From: Pomacea canaliculata
Lineage: Eukaryota; Mollusca; Gastropoda; Architaenioglossa; Ampullariidae
Assembly (NCBI RefSeq): GCF_003073045.1
Contig: NC_037590.1
Coordinates: forward strand, 43,936,296 to 44,000,295
Direction: 5' to 3'
DNA length: 64,000 nucleotides
A program made the translations under genes and the position numbers. A model generated the notes under the pieces. The model worked only from the letters and a program-made list of their open reading frames with translations. It did no database searches and was not told the origin of the DNA. Positions 37,101 through 49,254 of the stretch are shown here, piece after piece. Every line of letters starts with the position of its first letter. Position 1 is the stretch's first letter.

Positions 37101-40051
37101 ACTACATTAATAGTTTGTGATGTACCTGGAGGCTTAGTTATTAGCTATTTACAGAATTCAAAGTAGAAATGTTTGAGATGTTTTAGTTAGTATCTAGAAA
37201 ATCTTATCAATTGAGTTTACCATGGACCACTTTCTAGTAAATCTTTTTGGTGAAGTTTGAACAAGAAGTGTTGCATTATATTGTGTTGCGGGATAGCAGC
37301 TGTAACTTTCAGTTATATTCCAGCTGATTGCTGTCATGAGTACTTTTTTTCATCCAGCTGTGGGATTGATGGTATTTTCAGGGTCTTCGACCACAGGTAA
37401 ACCAATAGGAGCATACTGTGATGTCCTGTCCCAGTGTGAGGTGACACGAGTCCTGCTACTGATGCTTCTGCAGGTATAGCTTTCTGTTTCTGCTTTCTAG
37501 ATATACTAGTCTCATGACAGTTACTGGTTCTTCTTGTAAGTCATGTTACATCAGAGAAAGTTTGTTTAATTTGAAAACTACTGCAAAGATTTACCTATCC
37601 TACAGATCGTTTAAGGTTTGTTTCTCATCTGCATCCTGGCCTAAGATATTACATTCTTTAAATGAAGTGATTGGCAGCCTTGTAATTTTAAAGGCACATA
37701 GATGCTTAAAAAGTTTCTAATTGTCAAACCATAGTGGTAGATTGATGGAAATTGGTAAGCGCTTTAAAAGGTTTGTTTCATGATTGTTCTGAGCAACAAC
37801 GATTTTAGGAATAATCAGACCTGCAGAGTTTTTCACCAGTAGCGTTCCCACTCAGAAATGCCAGTTTTCTTGGTCCTCTGCAATGTGATTAGTGGTATTT
37901 TTTCAACTTTTGTCATTGTCAGTCTTTACAGTCAATTACCCCAAATGATAGGACACACATCTGTAAATTACTTTTTGTAAATATTACATTTAAATAACTC
38001 TTCAGCAACAAGACAGTGAAATATTCACATTATGAAATCAGCTGACACAACATGTGTTTTAAGTATGACCTCACCTTTTAAAAAATAAAATATTAAAGGA
38101 AAAAAGCATTACTTCAATAATATTGTTTTAGTAGCCAAACATCTGCAGTTTTTTAAACATGTGACCATAGTTCCAATGCTGTGAGTCTAAAGCCATGTTA
38201 ACGTTCCTTTTCAGCCCACACCACAAAGAATACGGCCAGAACATGCACAGACATTGGAAAAGTATGCCTGGGAGTCTCCTGATGACAATTTTACAGGTAA
38301 CAGTAGTGAGATTAAACTGCACTGGAAAAACAATACTTCAGTGTATGTGCATACATGCACTTATAATTTTCAGATTGCTATGACCAGCAAATTATCTGCC
38401 TTATTTTTCAAGTGATTCCTATTTTGAAAGAGTATTTTTTTTGAGATCTTAGAAAGTAAACTGTATAAATGTTTGTATCTGTCAGAACTTTATCTGGGAG
38501 AGGATCTTTTTCTGCTTCTGCAGTCCGTTGTGGTAAGACTTTTTATTGCTGTTCTGTTTTTGTAATGAAGAAAGTATATAGTGATTATATGATAAACCCA
38601 CACTAACCTGCCTGCCTATGCTTTGCATGCTTTGTGTAAATGTTTATTTGAATAAAGTACTTATTACTGTCGAACAGAAAGTAATCCCATGAAACACCAT
38701 AAAATTCATTAAGATATTGCAAATCTTAAACCTCTCTCACAGCATCTTAATATTGATCAATGTACAGTAACCATACACAAATTAGAAATATGTGCAAAAC
38801 AACCTTTTCTTACAGTTCAGTCATTGCACAGTCCAAAACAAAAATTCCCATACAAACATGAGTTTACTGACTGTAACTCATAATCTGCTAGCTTAATTGC
38901 TCAACATCATGAAACTAGATTACGTCATCGCCTCAGGGCAAAAATGCAGAACTTAAGGAAAATCGTTCTGTTACAAAAATTATAAATTGGTTATAGATCC
39001 CTCAAACATTACTTCATGTTTCTTTATCCCAAGACATCTTTCCCACCACTTTATAAATACGGTTTCATGGCTAAAACATTTTTGTGGTCTAGACACCACT
39101 TTATAATTTTGGAAATAAGATGCTTGTCCCTGAGTTCCCCATGTTGTTCCAGGGCAACAACTAACCCTTGGTTTTGTAACTACTGCCCCTGGGGTTGTAG
39201 TTCCATGCACAGTTGTACAGCAATGACATTTTCTCTGGAGGTTGATATCTTTGTGGAAAGTGCAGCAAACAGCAATATTTTTTCTGTGGTATCAATCTAA
39301 GGATGTTGGTCATCTTGGCTGACCCAACCTATAGCAGTAGAACATATTAAAAACATTATCTTAAAAGCAGACCTTTGTAAAAAAAATTTAAAACTCTAGT
39401 TAAAGGAAGTTTCAAACACAACAATTTTAAATTAAAAAAGTCCTTCACAATTGATACTATAAACATTATCTATTCATAACAAAAGTCAAAACTTCATTTC
39501 CTATGTGCAGCTTGATTTGGCCATAAACAAAACTTGTCGACTCAGTCTCTGCACATACAACTCTTGCTCAATTTAAAAAAGAAGAAAACATTTCCTATGA
39601 CAGAACCTGATAGTGGAATCAGACAAATAATCAAAGGTCTCCTACACACACATGCATTATAGCTGCCATTCTCTGGATGAGTGAAACACCAAAATTAGTT
39701 TTTAGATAAATATTAAGTATGAAAAGCAAGTCAGTTATTTTTCTTTTGAGTGTTTAATTTCTTTCTAAACAGATTTCTACGTAATCTGTGTTTTATCAGC
39801 TTCACTCTTTTTAAAAGTGTTTATCTTGAAAAGTTTTGGTCATAAAACAATTTCATACATTTTTTATTGAAATAATAAATCATAATATATGCCTGTTACA
39901 ATATTTGATTCAGATGGCATGTCAGTCCAAAGATTTGGAGTCACTTAGGGCTTTGCAGTTGGACTTATGGCCACTTTTGCGCCCAGAACAGAATCAGCTG
40001 CTACATCTTGTGATACAGGAATTAGCCCATCCATCTGGTGAAGGTGTCTGA
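31147..40051 (+). CDS. F8A1: F8A / HAP40, huntingtin-associated protein, twelve exons
   Basis: HAP40 is an all-helical TPR-like protein that packs against huntingtin and acts with it in endosome transport. Exons: 31147-31205, 31585-31631, 31826-31898, 32514-32673, 33780-33848, 34889-34951, 36355-36412, 36930-36992, 37382-37473, 38215-38296, 38486-38532, 39914-40051; every junction is AG/GT and in phase, giving 316 aa. Matches to human F8A (from memory): RYRAVTNKLKKRFLKKPNV near the N-terminus, ALTEAARSFLAAE, a TAQ-like helix with HYQRAAELQ, KDYEGALAVLTEM, CDVLSQCEVTRVLLLMLLQ, RPEHAQTLEKYAWE, EDLFLLLQSVV and the C-terminus QNQLLHLVIQELAHPSGEGV. It is shorter than human (371 aa) mainly because the proline/glycine-rich linker before the CDVL-equivalent block is absent. 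Introns 4 and 6 contain LINE and SINE fossils. Mammalian F8A is intronless, so the split gene here is noteworthy. Confidence 0.95.
32723..33070 (+). mobile_element. Second decayed RTE/Nimb-like LINE fragment
   Basis: In F8A intron 4. Words such as GGAAACAGTAAACAGTGCCA and GAACTACAGAACC parallel the 29.6-kb element (GGAAACAGCAAACAGTGTCA, GAGCTACAAAAC), and a later GGCAGGAGCACAGTTGAACA parallels GGAGGAGCACAGTTCAGCA. It is the same LINE family, more damaged. Non-coding. Confidence 0.65.
33255..33545. repeat. Dispersed short repeat copy in F8A intron 4
   Basis: Carries the TGTCCTTCAAGGTAC ... GGCCAGAGGAAGCACTGG block shared with 45434-45495 and in part with 14540-14625. The other sequence here (GACCCTCTGATCACATGG...) has no coding sense. 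Class not determined. Confidence 0.45.
34040..34280 (+). repeat. tRNA-derived SINE in F8A intron 5
   Basis: Starts with an A-box-like segment (AGTGGTGCAACGGTTAGTAT), then a B-box-like GGGTTCAGGTCTTGTC, and continues into a body that includes TTGCTGGCTTGGCATAAAAC ACCAATT-like sequence seen in many invertebrate SINEs. The B-box part recurs as a fragment near 735-790. Open frames across it are not coding. Confidence 0.6.
35590..36215 (-). mobile_element. Rex1/CR1-like LINE fossil (RT palm to C-terminus)
   Basis: In F8A intron 6, reversed relative to the gene. Minus-strand pieces give IYKFADDMAL (the catalytic F/YADD box, 36112-36098), then KDEDSL, then a TKELIIDRRKHK-like block, VQSFKYLSTDLDNKLSFQQN, SLYFLRLLKNFG and finally VVRLKAVSIITDPSHQLHH. 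The order and motifs are those of Rex1/CR1-group reverse transcriptases. Frames are broken; 5'-truncated. Confidence 0.8.
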
Positions 40052-40648
40052 AACTGCCCATGTCCCCTCGCAGAGTTTTATATATGTACAAACATTTGCA
40101 TGCCATTGATTTCAAAATCTGTTTGAAGTTTGGATAGATTTTAAGGCTGTCTCAACTTCAAATTATGGACCTGTCTGTTGCATAACTGTTAATGCTGTTG
40201 AATGAACAGTTATTGGTAAATACCTGTCCGCCTTCTGATTCAACTAAGAAACAACTTGTACACAGTAGATACAGGAAGGTATGCTTCTAGTCTTTGTACT
40301 GTAATGCGAATTACGTTTTATTGGCAGGCATGTTATCAAACTTGTTCAAATCTGTCATTCACAGCAGGCAAAATCACCAAAATTACAGTCCAACAAATCT
40401 ATGTGCTCATGTTTACTGTGGCAAAATACTTTTATTAATGTACAAGTCTTTGAAGGGCTTTTGAATATGCACATATTTTATTTGTTATGCAGTGTGATGA
40501 TGTAAATACATGTGAAATACAATTTTATGTTTACATGAATTTGGATACTTGTGCACAGCACCTGGATGTATGAATGCTTGCAAGCAAACATGGTCACTTT
40601 TCTGCATCTGTTCATGTGTTCCTGTTTGAGTTCTCACATCATGGCTAA

Positions 40649-40654
40649 AATAAA
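40649..40654 (+). terminator. Poly(A) signal candidate for F8A
   Basis: AATAAA about 600 bases after the F8A stop codon. It lies roughly 250 bases before a minus-strand AATAAA (40918-40923) that could end MBOAT7, so the two convergent transcripts may end close together without overlapping. Confidence 0.45.
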
Positions 40655-40917
40655 AGAAAGTAAAACAAAAAGTAGATTGATTTTACTCAGTTTATTAACC
40701 CTAATTTTCATTATTATTCTTTAGTTAATGCTGCTGTCAGCTAAGCTAAACTTCATAAACCATAAACTACTTTTTTGCCAAACGCTTTTCTTTTCTTTGA
40801 TCATATTCTTTTCTGTTGGTCCCCTTTGTTTCTCAAGTTTTGACTTTCTCTTTATGTATTTTCAAATGAAAACTAAAATCAATGTAAATGGACACAAACT
40901 GAAAGAACATTTTTTTT

Positions 40918-40923
40918 TTTATT
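40918..40923 (-). terminator. Poly(A) signal candidate for MBOAT7
   Basis: TTTATT on plus is AATAAA on minus, directly beside a T-run that reads as poly(A) on the minus strand. It would give MBOAT7 a 3' UTR of about 1.3 kb. Internal use of a nearer variant signal cannot be excluded. Confidence 0.3.
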
Positions 40924-42239
40924 GGCGGAAAATGTACAATGAAAGGGTCATGAAATTTTATACAGAAAATAGTAACTAAGCATGCAGAAAGAACATAACA
41001 GAGAGTACAAAAAATAGAAGTCCAAGTTAAAAATTACACCATGTAGCACCTTGGATTACAAAGAACTGCCTGGGAGGCATCAAGCAGTATTGAGATGAAG
41101 CTTGCTCTAGCACAGCTTACCCTGAACAAACTATCCTTTCATTAATAAACACCTCTGGACAGTCTAATACAAAGTTCACAAAAATCAGGCACAGATGCAA
41201 TGAAAATGTAAAGACTAGTGCTAGATTGTAAAGGTATGAATTTATAGATTTGTTATGTTAAAGAGAAAATTATTGAGGTACGCTCCTGATAAATAGGAGA
41301 CAGAAGAGAAGAAACTGTAATGAAAAAGTAAAAAAATATGAAAGAGTCATAAACCTGAGCTCAATCAGCCCCTCATGGGGTTCTGTGATTCAATGACATC
41401 CTTCACAGTCTATTAATGTGGGTGTTCATTCCGATATGTTTTAATCTTTCTCGCACATGACAATATCTTTCAAAGTGTTTTTAATTTCCCTTTGGAAATC
41501 AACATTACTAAACCACGACTATGTAGTGGTAGTGTAGAGCTTCTGCTAAAATAATTTTTGGAACAATTGCTTTTGTGCCTGTTAAGCACCTAATGAGAAG
41601 ACTGCAGGATCTGTACTGTACATAAAAGTATTAGATTTCACATAAACAATCCTTTTCTAGGCCCCTTTAGTATTGATTGTCATAATGTTAATAACAATAT
41701 TATTCAGGTACCAGCCAGTCCTAGCTAACAATTCTTTCATTTCTGGAATAGAGTAGGGGAATAATCTGCTAAAAGCTTTTCTCATTGAAATGAGGAATAA
41801 TTTGCATACTCATCTTCTGTCAATATATCTTGTGCATGAATCTTCAAGTAAATATTTAGCACCAGCTTTATACCAAGTGAGTATACTTGTTGAAATAACA
41901 TTAAAAGAAATTTAAAATTTATAATAAATTAACCTTCATGACAGAGAAAGAAAAGTACACGAATATTTAAAGTATTTTAACAGTTATTAGCATCTAAAAC
42001 TTGAAATTTGACTATGACATGTGGTTTGATCATGGGAAAAAACCCATCCTGTAAGTAGCCACTTAGAAATAGCATTTCCAGTAATTGACAACTTTTACCA
42101 TCATCCATAGAATGAAAACCTGTATTTAAATCTCTGAACCAAATAAAATTTCTCTAAACAGCAAGAAAAATGTAGAACATTTCTGTGGAAAACATTTAGA
42201 ATACTATTAGTTTTAACTTAAATAAATAAAGAAGGAATG

Positions 42240-45200
42240 TCACTCCTTTCTTTCTTTTGGTTTCATCTGTTTTGTTACTGTTCCGATAATGAAAAATGCA
42301 AGTGTAACCAAGTGGCCAATAAAATAAACTGATTGCCAGTAGCGTAGAGTTGAGCCCAGCTTCAGTAACAGGAATCCCATGCACATGTAGTCAAATCCTC
42401 TCATTTTAAAGAACCAACAGGTCCAGTCAAACATCTGCTGTTGCCAAGGGCTGGCACCATCTCTAAATGCAGCTATCATAGCTTCCTCTGCCATCAGGAT
42501 GGGAGGCACAGTGAGAAAGCTCAAGTAGTACCCTGGATGGATGCCATGCCAAAAAGCGCTCACAGCCATTGTGATGGATACCCTAGATGGAGCACAGGAA
42601 TCAGAAATTTAAAAACAGAACTCAAAAGCCTTGTGTATGACTTGTAAGGAGCTGTTCTGACTCATCAATAGAGTAACAAGAGATATTTTAATGCTTAATA
42701 TTTAGTAACTTTAGGACTACTTTTTATAAATAAATGACGGACCTGTAGGCTTTGAGTGCTGGTGGTACACGACGGTGTATGTATGTAGCAAGCCAATACT
42801 GGACAGTCATATTCCAACTACGCAGGCCTTGTTTTGTTGTGGGAGCCAGCTCACAGCCCCATAGGTCTATGCTGTGTACAGTCTCGAAATCATATTCAGC
42901 TCTCTCTTTACTTTTGTTTTTCAAACTGAAAAATACACAACTGATTAAACACTATATTTTAACAACAGCAGCTTCATAGGAAATCAAAAATGCAGTTAGT
43001 GGATTTAGTCAGCAAAGAACTTTCATAATCCTTGGAAGATTTTCCAGCTGTTAACAAGCCAATAGGTACACACAAAAAGAATCTGTTCAAAAGTTCCACA
43101 TCATATTACTTTAAACAAATCTGAAATGAACTTCATCATGCAGAGAACAGACTTACAGATGGTGTTCTATATTGAGAATTAGAATGAGAGGGAATAAATC
43201 TAAATTGCAGCCATAGTTTGAATTCTGCCTCTAGCTGTAACCAAATAAGACTGCTTCTGTACCTATAAGGATGATGATTATAAAAAAATAATATGAAAGG
43301 AACAGGAGAAAAAGGAATTCAGATAATTAGGTATAACATAAAGAAGACACTTAAATACTTCAGACAAAAGGTAATGAATATCATTATCAACAGTTTTGCT
43401 TACTGTAATAGCATCATTCTAATGTGTGTAAATACATATATTACCTCTGATCCAATGCCTTCAGATTTGTTGGCCCAGTGCCACACTTTGCCTCTGCTTC
43501 TCTGGGGTATGCTCCAAAGCCAGCAGTTATGCACATGCATTCAGAAAGCAGCCAAGCTGTATACAGTCGGGTACGGAAGATGGTAAACATTGGAACCATG
43601 TAGAACAGCCGAAACCAGAAAGGATTGTCATAGAATGCATCTGTTTCCACATACTGCAATCGACAAAATACTGACAAATATCACATTAGGATGAAAGAGT
43701 TTGTATTTCCACAAAATATAAGTGGATCTATAAACTGTGCTGAGATTAATTCATACTGCTTCCAATACTTCAATATTGACTGCAATCCCCTACTTAATTC
43801 CTGCAGTGCAATTGTGCACTATGGTCAAAAACACATTCCCAACAATTAAGTCACTGATCACACTAATTCTGAAAGACAATTTCTAAAACTATATGAGATT
43901 TTAATAGCCCTTTTTTGCCCTTCATTTACCTTAGCGAAAAACATTAGAAAACTGCAGAACTATTTTAAGCAAAAAAATTTACAAGGATATGTTAATTGCT
44001 TGCCATTCAAAAACAGGTAAAGCAAGCCTACAATACAGCAAAGAATGCATGTAGAACAGCCCAAGAAAAATCTCTAGGAGTCTCTTCCCTTTATCTACCA
44101 TTCTTCAGTGTTGCCAGTTTGAACAATAGGACTATAACTGCATGTTCTGGTACAGAATACAAATGAATGGTATCTCTTGAAGGATCAAGATATGCTCCAA
44201 ATTGCATCATATAATTGAGGCATAGCATTTACACAGCTGCCAATATCTTTGTGTTAATACCAAAACACTGACAGCAACAAGTGATCTGGTACGCTTCCTT
44301 CTTCAAGAATCTGAAATACACTGCAATATACCTTGATGTTGAAGAAGAAAGAGAAGACCAGGTATGCAACAGCAATGAAAGGCAGGTTCTTAGCCTTGGC
44401 AAGAAATGGTTTAAGCAGTGAGATTTCATCTGGGTTCTCTTGTCGTAACCAGTCCTGGTAGATATGGTATTTGTAAAACGGACCTGCAAAAATGCAAAAC
44501 ATTGTCTTTTCTACCTCACAATCTGAAAAATCCTGTCACCTATCCCACCTTAATTCTTTTAAAACAATATGTGTTAGTGTGAGTGCAAGTGTCTTTGCAA
44601 GCAAGTATACATGCAGAGTTTAAGGTTAGCAGTTAGGGTCAGGGAAGTTGAGAGGCCAGGTAGGGGTCATATTACAGGAAAAAGGTAATAGTAGAGTGGA
44701 ACGTTAGACTCCTCACAAACTTAGTGTCAGGTTGTACCCATCTCCTCTCCCTCACCGCCTTACCATCCCAACCTTCTACAGAGTCAGCCACTCACGTCAA
44801 CTTGGGAAGTACCTATGCCATATGAGTATCAAACTGGCTAGCATTTATCATGACAACTGGTTAGCTAAAAATGTTTTTGCTGAGATTTTGTGAGGGAAAA
44901 TTTTGTTGAAAATTAATGATTACAATAGTCCATCTAAGCCAAAAAGGTCCTGCAGTCAGATAGATAGAAGTGGGACACATCTCTAAATTGACATCTGTGT
45001 ATGGCTCCAGTGTCCAAGCCCAGCAAAAATGAAAGGGTTCCCTGCAACAGAAGCTCACTGTTTGCACCTTGCTTCTGACTATAAAGAATGAAAAATTTAA
45101 AGAGGTTCCCTTGGGAAAGATGCTAACCTGCATAAACATTTTCCAGGGAAGGGATAGGGTATATTTGAATTCATTTTATATTTTGCACAGTAATGCATTT

Positions 45201-47279
45201 TTTCCTCTTTTTGTGGGGGAGGGGGGAGTGGCATCATTTGATGTGGAGAGCAGATGATACAGACCTTAAGCATGGGGAAGCAGGTTTATCACATACATTT
45301 CTATTCCATAGATTTTGTTTTTATTTCTAAGTTATGACTTTTTGTCACAAAGAATCATTTTCTAGGCCCCTTAATTTTTCTAATTTTTTATTAGTTTGAG
45401 AAGCAACATGGTTGTCTTGTTGACACTGACGCTGTCCTTCAGGGTACGCTGGAAGGTAGTCGAAGCCATAGTGGCCAGGGGAAGAACTGGCTTACGAATG
45501 TGGCAGTCAACTGGTTGTCCTATGCAGAAGCATTATCATAAGAATATTTATACAGCTGCCATATCTGTCTCTAATGACTACTACCAGTCAAGGGACAAAT
45601 ACCTAACTGACTGACAGCAGGGGATAAAGTATTTAAGAAAAATCCTGGTTGTGAACTGAATATCAGGTGAACTGGGGAAACCTTCTCGGTTGTCATGTAG
45701 TTACCCAAGGAGTATACTACTCCTCGATTCTCAATAACAAAAAAAGGACTTGTGCATGCATGTATTTATGTCTTTTAATGTATGTATGTGAGAGAAGCAT
45801 GTGTGGGTGGAGGGGGGAGAAAAAAAATGAGAGGAACTGGGTATCCAGACAGGGTAAGAAAAAAGGCAGAAAAAAAAAAAGCATTAAATGCGAGACACTC
45901 TCATGCAAATATTTACTAACCTGTCAAAGACCCAATGTAACAGAAAGCAAAGCAGCCCACATCCTTCAAGCTTGGATTAATGGAGGTATATTTTACTGAG
46001 AGCTGCTCATCTTCAGCCTTCTCTTGCCTTTCATTATCCCCAGCAGATTCTGATATTTTGTGTAAGCTACGACTATCATGGATGTCAAAGCCTAATCCTG
46101 TCATCTTAAACACAGAAAAACATGAAACATTTCTTTTTACTCATCATGCTAATTTACTCTATGGCTACTTTACTAATTTACTCTAGGTGATAATATTAAG
46201 AATGAATCATATCATGATAGAATAACATTTAAAAACTTGTTCCTCTCAACAACCAAAAAGTCTAGATTACATAAGCACAAGAAAAATATATTTTAAAAAT
46301 GTAGGCTTTCTTGATTTTGTTGTCTACTTACAAGTCTAATAAAAGTTGTATTATGGTGCAAAAGTTTATATCCATTCATTTTGAATTTTTTGGTACTACG
46401 TTAAATAAATTACATGAGATATTCAACATTGTATTGGTGAATAAGATTTGTGTTAGATACTTTTGCCCAACCTTATTTAATTGCTCTAATGACATTTAAG
46501 GTAGGTTATGTTACGCCACAATGTTCAATATGTATATTATGTGTTTTCAACCTACTGTATTTATATCTTATGACGGATTTATCGAGGCATAGCCCCATCA
46601 TAAGTCTTGAAGCCTCTGTATATGTAGATACAGAATGACATTATTACCCTTTAACTGCTTAAATTATATGCATATATTGACATCCTTACACGCAAAGTAA
46701 GAAACAGCTGGGCTGCATTTGTGATAGCTGATGGAGCAGGGATACCAAAATAGTGGACAGTGCGGAATACTACCAAGTATCCAAAGTTCCAGACAAAACC
46801 GAAAACATGACACTGACTGGAAAAGATGAGAACATTAATTATGAGTTAAAACAGAATTTGTCAAATTTATCATTAGTATCTGTTCTTTGCCTCTCGTTAT
46901 GTTTCATTTTTATATATTATCATTAACTTTAAGTATTTCAATATAACAACCTTTGTCATCTTACGATTAACTCTCTCAATGCTCAGTGCTCATTTCACCC
47001 CAGATTTCCATATTGCCTTCATTTCCCGGTTTAACAAATATGACTTCAAAGGACTATGCCTCACTTGTTTAGCCGGGGAACACACAAAATCAGGAAGTTC
47101 CCTAGGACTGCGATAAGAAGATGGACGATGTCGTAACCACAGAGGAAAACGAGAAGTATAAACCCAATAGCAGTGGAAAGAAGTCTTCTGTTTTCTTCTC
47201 CTTGAATCCTGCGAAAAATTAACCCTGCTCCAACAGACGACGATATAGCTAACCCATACAGCACGTCGTCAGACGCCAT
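42240..47279 (-). CDS. MBOAT7: MBOAT7, lysophosphatidylinositol acyltransferase, seven exons
   Basis: Membrane-bound O-acyltransferase of the ER that transfers arachidonoyl-CoA to lysophosphatidylinositol, shaping PI acyl chains. Exons on minus: 47279-47065, 46816-46690, 46104-45921, 44483-44332, 43653-43445, 42925-42743, 42582-42240; all junctions are in phase and the product is 470 aa (human 472). Recognisable blocks: CGYDIVHLLIAVLGNF, ITNAAQLFLTLR, GPFYKYHIYQDWL, FYDNPFWFRLFYMVPMF, CITAGFGAYP, YDFETVHSIDLW, RSWNMTVQYWLATYI with the catalytic Asn334, and SAFWHGIHPGYYLSF with the catalytic His369; their 35-residue spacing equals human N321/H356. DYMCMGFLLLKLG and a basic tail KQMKPKERKE close it. 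The residues ahead of the ATG at 47279 continue in frame to a GTG, but no upstream ATG is present. A CRE/YY1-like promoter lies about 60 bases upstream. Convergent with F8A. Confidence 0.96.
45425..45520. repeat. Dispersed short repeat copy (third of family)
   Basis: In MBOAT7 intron 3. GTCCTTCAGGGTACGCTGG and GGCCAGGGGAAGAACTGG match the 33.3-kb copy in order and spacing, with about 80% similarity by eye. It extends in weaker form toward 45600. Confidence 0.5.
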
Positions 47280-47333
47280 GTCCACAAGATGTGAGAGTTA
47301 CTCCCCCTTCAGTCGTCTGCTCCTTGGTGGTTG

Positions 47334-47349
47334 TGACGTCGCCATCTTG
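47334..47349 (-). promoter_or_regulatory. MBOAT7 core promoter: YY1-like and CRE-like motifs
   Basis: On the minus strand CAAGATGGCGACGTCA joins a YY1 consensus (AAGATGGCG) to a CRE half-palindrome (GACGTCA), about 55-70 bases before the MBOAT7 start codon. YY1 in this orientation just downstream of the TSS is common in TATA-less housekeeping genes, and supports 47279 as the true translation start. Confidence 0.6.
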
Positions 47350-47784
47350 CTTGTTTACCGCGGGAGGTAACTCTAGCAGACTTTGAACCCTTACAGGCCT
47401 CAAAGGGAATGTCTTCAACCTTGGGGTGATTTCGCACTAAGTAAGGTGACCAGACATCCCGATTTAGGCGGGACAGTCACGCTTTTGACCTCGTGTCCCT
47501 CCTGCTCATAAAATGTCCGGGCGGGATGCCCAATGTCCCGCTTTCTGGCAAGTCCATCAATGCCCTAGCTCAATTGTAGCTAAAACTCTGATTTTTATAC
47601 ACCACGAACTAGAAACATGAATAATTTAATAAAGCAGCAAAGATAACATCTTTTGCCACACACATGTCCATGAACATGATCACTCCATCCTCCATTATTT
47701 ATCATATTAACGGCAACTTTATTGATAAGTAGAAAAAAACAGCTAGAGGCATCCCCTGGTGGACCCCAGAAGAAAGAAATACGT

Positions 47785-48619
47785 TAGTGGAACCTCGGTT
47801 AGCGAACGCCTCAGATAGCGAATATTTCGGTTAACGAACAAAAATTTCGTTAAAAGTTTGTCTCGGATAGCGAACAAAATTTCGGATAACGAACAGCCAC
47901 GTGAACCACACGTGACCGACCAGCTGTCATCATTCGCGCTCGATACACAGTTGCGATCAGTCGTTCCTTATCTATGCGCATCCTTCTTATTTAGTGATTG
48001 TTGTGCTTTATTTTAATAAGATAATCCACAATCATGGCTCCAAAGAAGATTAAGAGCAATTAATAGTAGTGAGGTAATGACAAGGAAGAGGCCAACAAAT
48101 GAATTGAAAAAGGAAATGATTTCAAAGTGTGAAGGTGGCATGCGTCTGTCGGATATGTGATGTCGTATTACCGAAGAGTTTTACAAAAAAGGCAGAAGGA
48201 ACAGACACTGGACGAGTTTTGTCCTTTAACCTCAAAGCTACAGAAAATTGAAGTCTCCCCCGATTTTATAATGTCACGTGTGCTCATGGAGGGGGAATCA
48301 AAACAGTAATTCCACCTCTTCCTCCCCACACCTGTTTCCACCCACGCCGTCAAAACGGCAAGTTTTCTGATGTTTAAATGCTTTCGTTAATGTTTTTTAT
48401 GTTTATTTAACTCCATTTATATTTCATTATAACTGTTCTCATTAAAACAAATACCTATATAGCCTGCAACTTTCAAATATTAGCGAGTCAACGGGCTGGG
48501 AACCAATTAAATCTATTTCTTTTATTTCTTATGGAAAACGTTGTTTCGGATAACGAACATTTCGGATAACGAACAGCTTTCCAGAACGGATTAAGTTCGT
48601 TAACCGAGGTTCCACTGTA
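47785..48619 (+). mobile_element. Internally deleted Tigger/pogo DNA transposon
   Basis: Ends are inverted repeats: GTGGAACCTCGGTTAGCGAA at the left and, inverted, CAGTGGAACCTCGGTTAACG at the right with a flanking TA, the classic Tigger/pogo terminus. Sub-terminal GATAACGAACA words repeat several times at both ends. Inside, an ATG at 48034 opens MAPKKIKSN like a Tigger transposase start, soon broken by stops; a later stretch (DEFCPLTSKLQKIEVSPDF) resembles the transposase C-terminus. The DDE core is missing, so this is a non-autonomous deletion derivative of about 830 bp. Confidence 0.88.
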
Positions 48620-48624
48620 TGTCA

Positions 48625-49250
48625 TCCAAGAATAGGTCCATTTCTGAAGCAAGCTTTCACACCTGGATACTGTTGAATACATTGGACGAGTTTTATATTT
48701 ACATTCTTGAAAGATGGAATTTATATGTATAAAATCCTATCATTTCTCACTGTGAATGATTCATAAAGTTTGCAATTTAAGTTGAAGAGTTATGGAATTT
48801 TAAAACCAGCACAGACGTACTATGTTTATATTGTGATTTCAACCCACTATTTATCCAATAACATATTTTTAAAAATTCATGTAAAGGCATCAACTTTCCT
48901 CACCATTACTAAAATTACTCATCACTTTGCATGGTGGCACTTTCCTAGGTTTTCAATGTTTTTTTACACACTGGCAAATATACTGTGTGTTGCTTTGCAT
49001 TGGTTTTTTTTTTTTATTTTCCCTTGGCAGAAGGTTCCATCTTTCTGATAATTTCTTTATTTTATCAGAAAATTGGTTTTATTGCTTTTCTGCCGCTTTT
49101 CTGCTTGCCCCAACATATGTTGTTCGACGGGCAATTGCTGATCGCTGAACAGGAATAATATATAATACCTCGTCGAACAACTGAAGAGACTGGAATTAAC
49201 GTGTTATTTTTCAAAATTGAAAAGTGCTGTTGACAGTGCACTTGAAGTTC
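48625..49250. other. AT-rich spacer
   Basis: No gene or repeat of recognisable class. Short hydrophobic frames (48770-49148) reflect T-rich composition. Confidence 0.4.
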
Positions 49251-49254
49251 TCAA

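Noticed and set aside
47277-47285. MBOAT7 start two codons upstream
   Set aside because: The upstream codon is GTG; the first ATG in frame is at 47279 and gives the family's usual N-terminal length.
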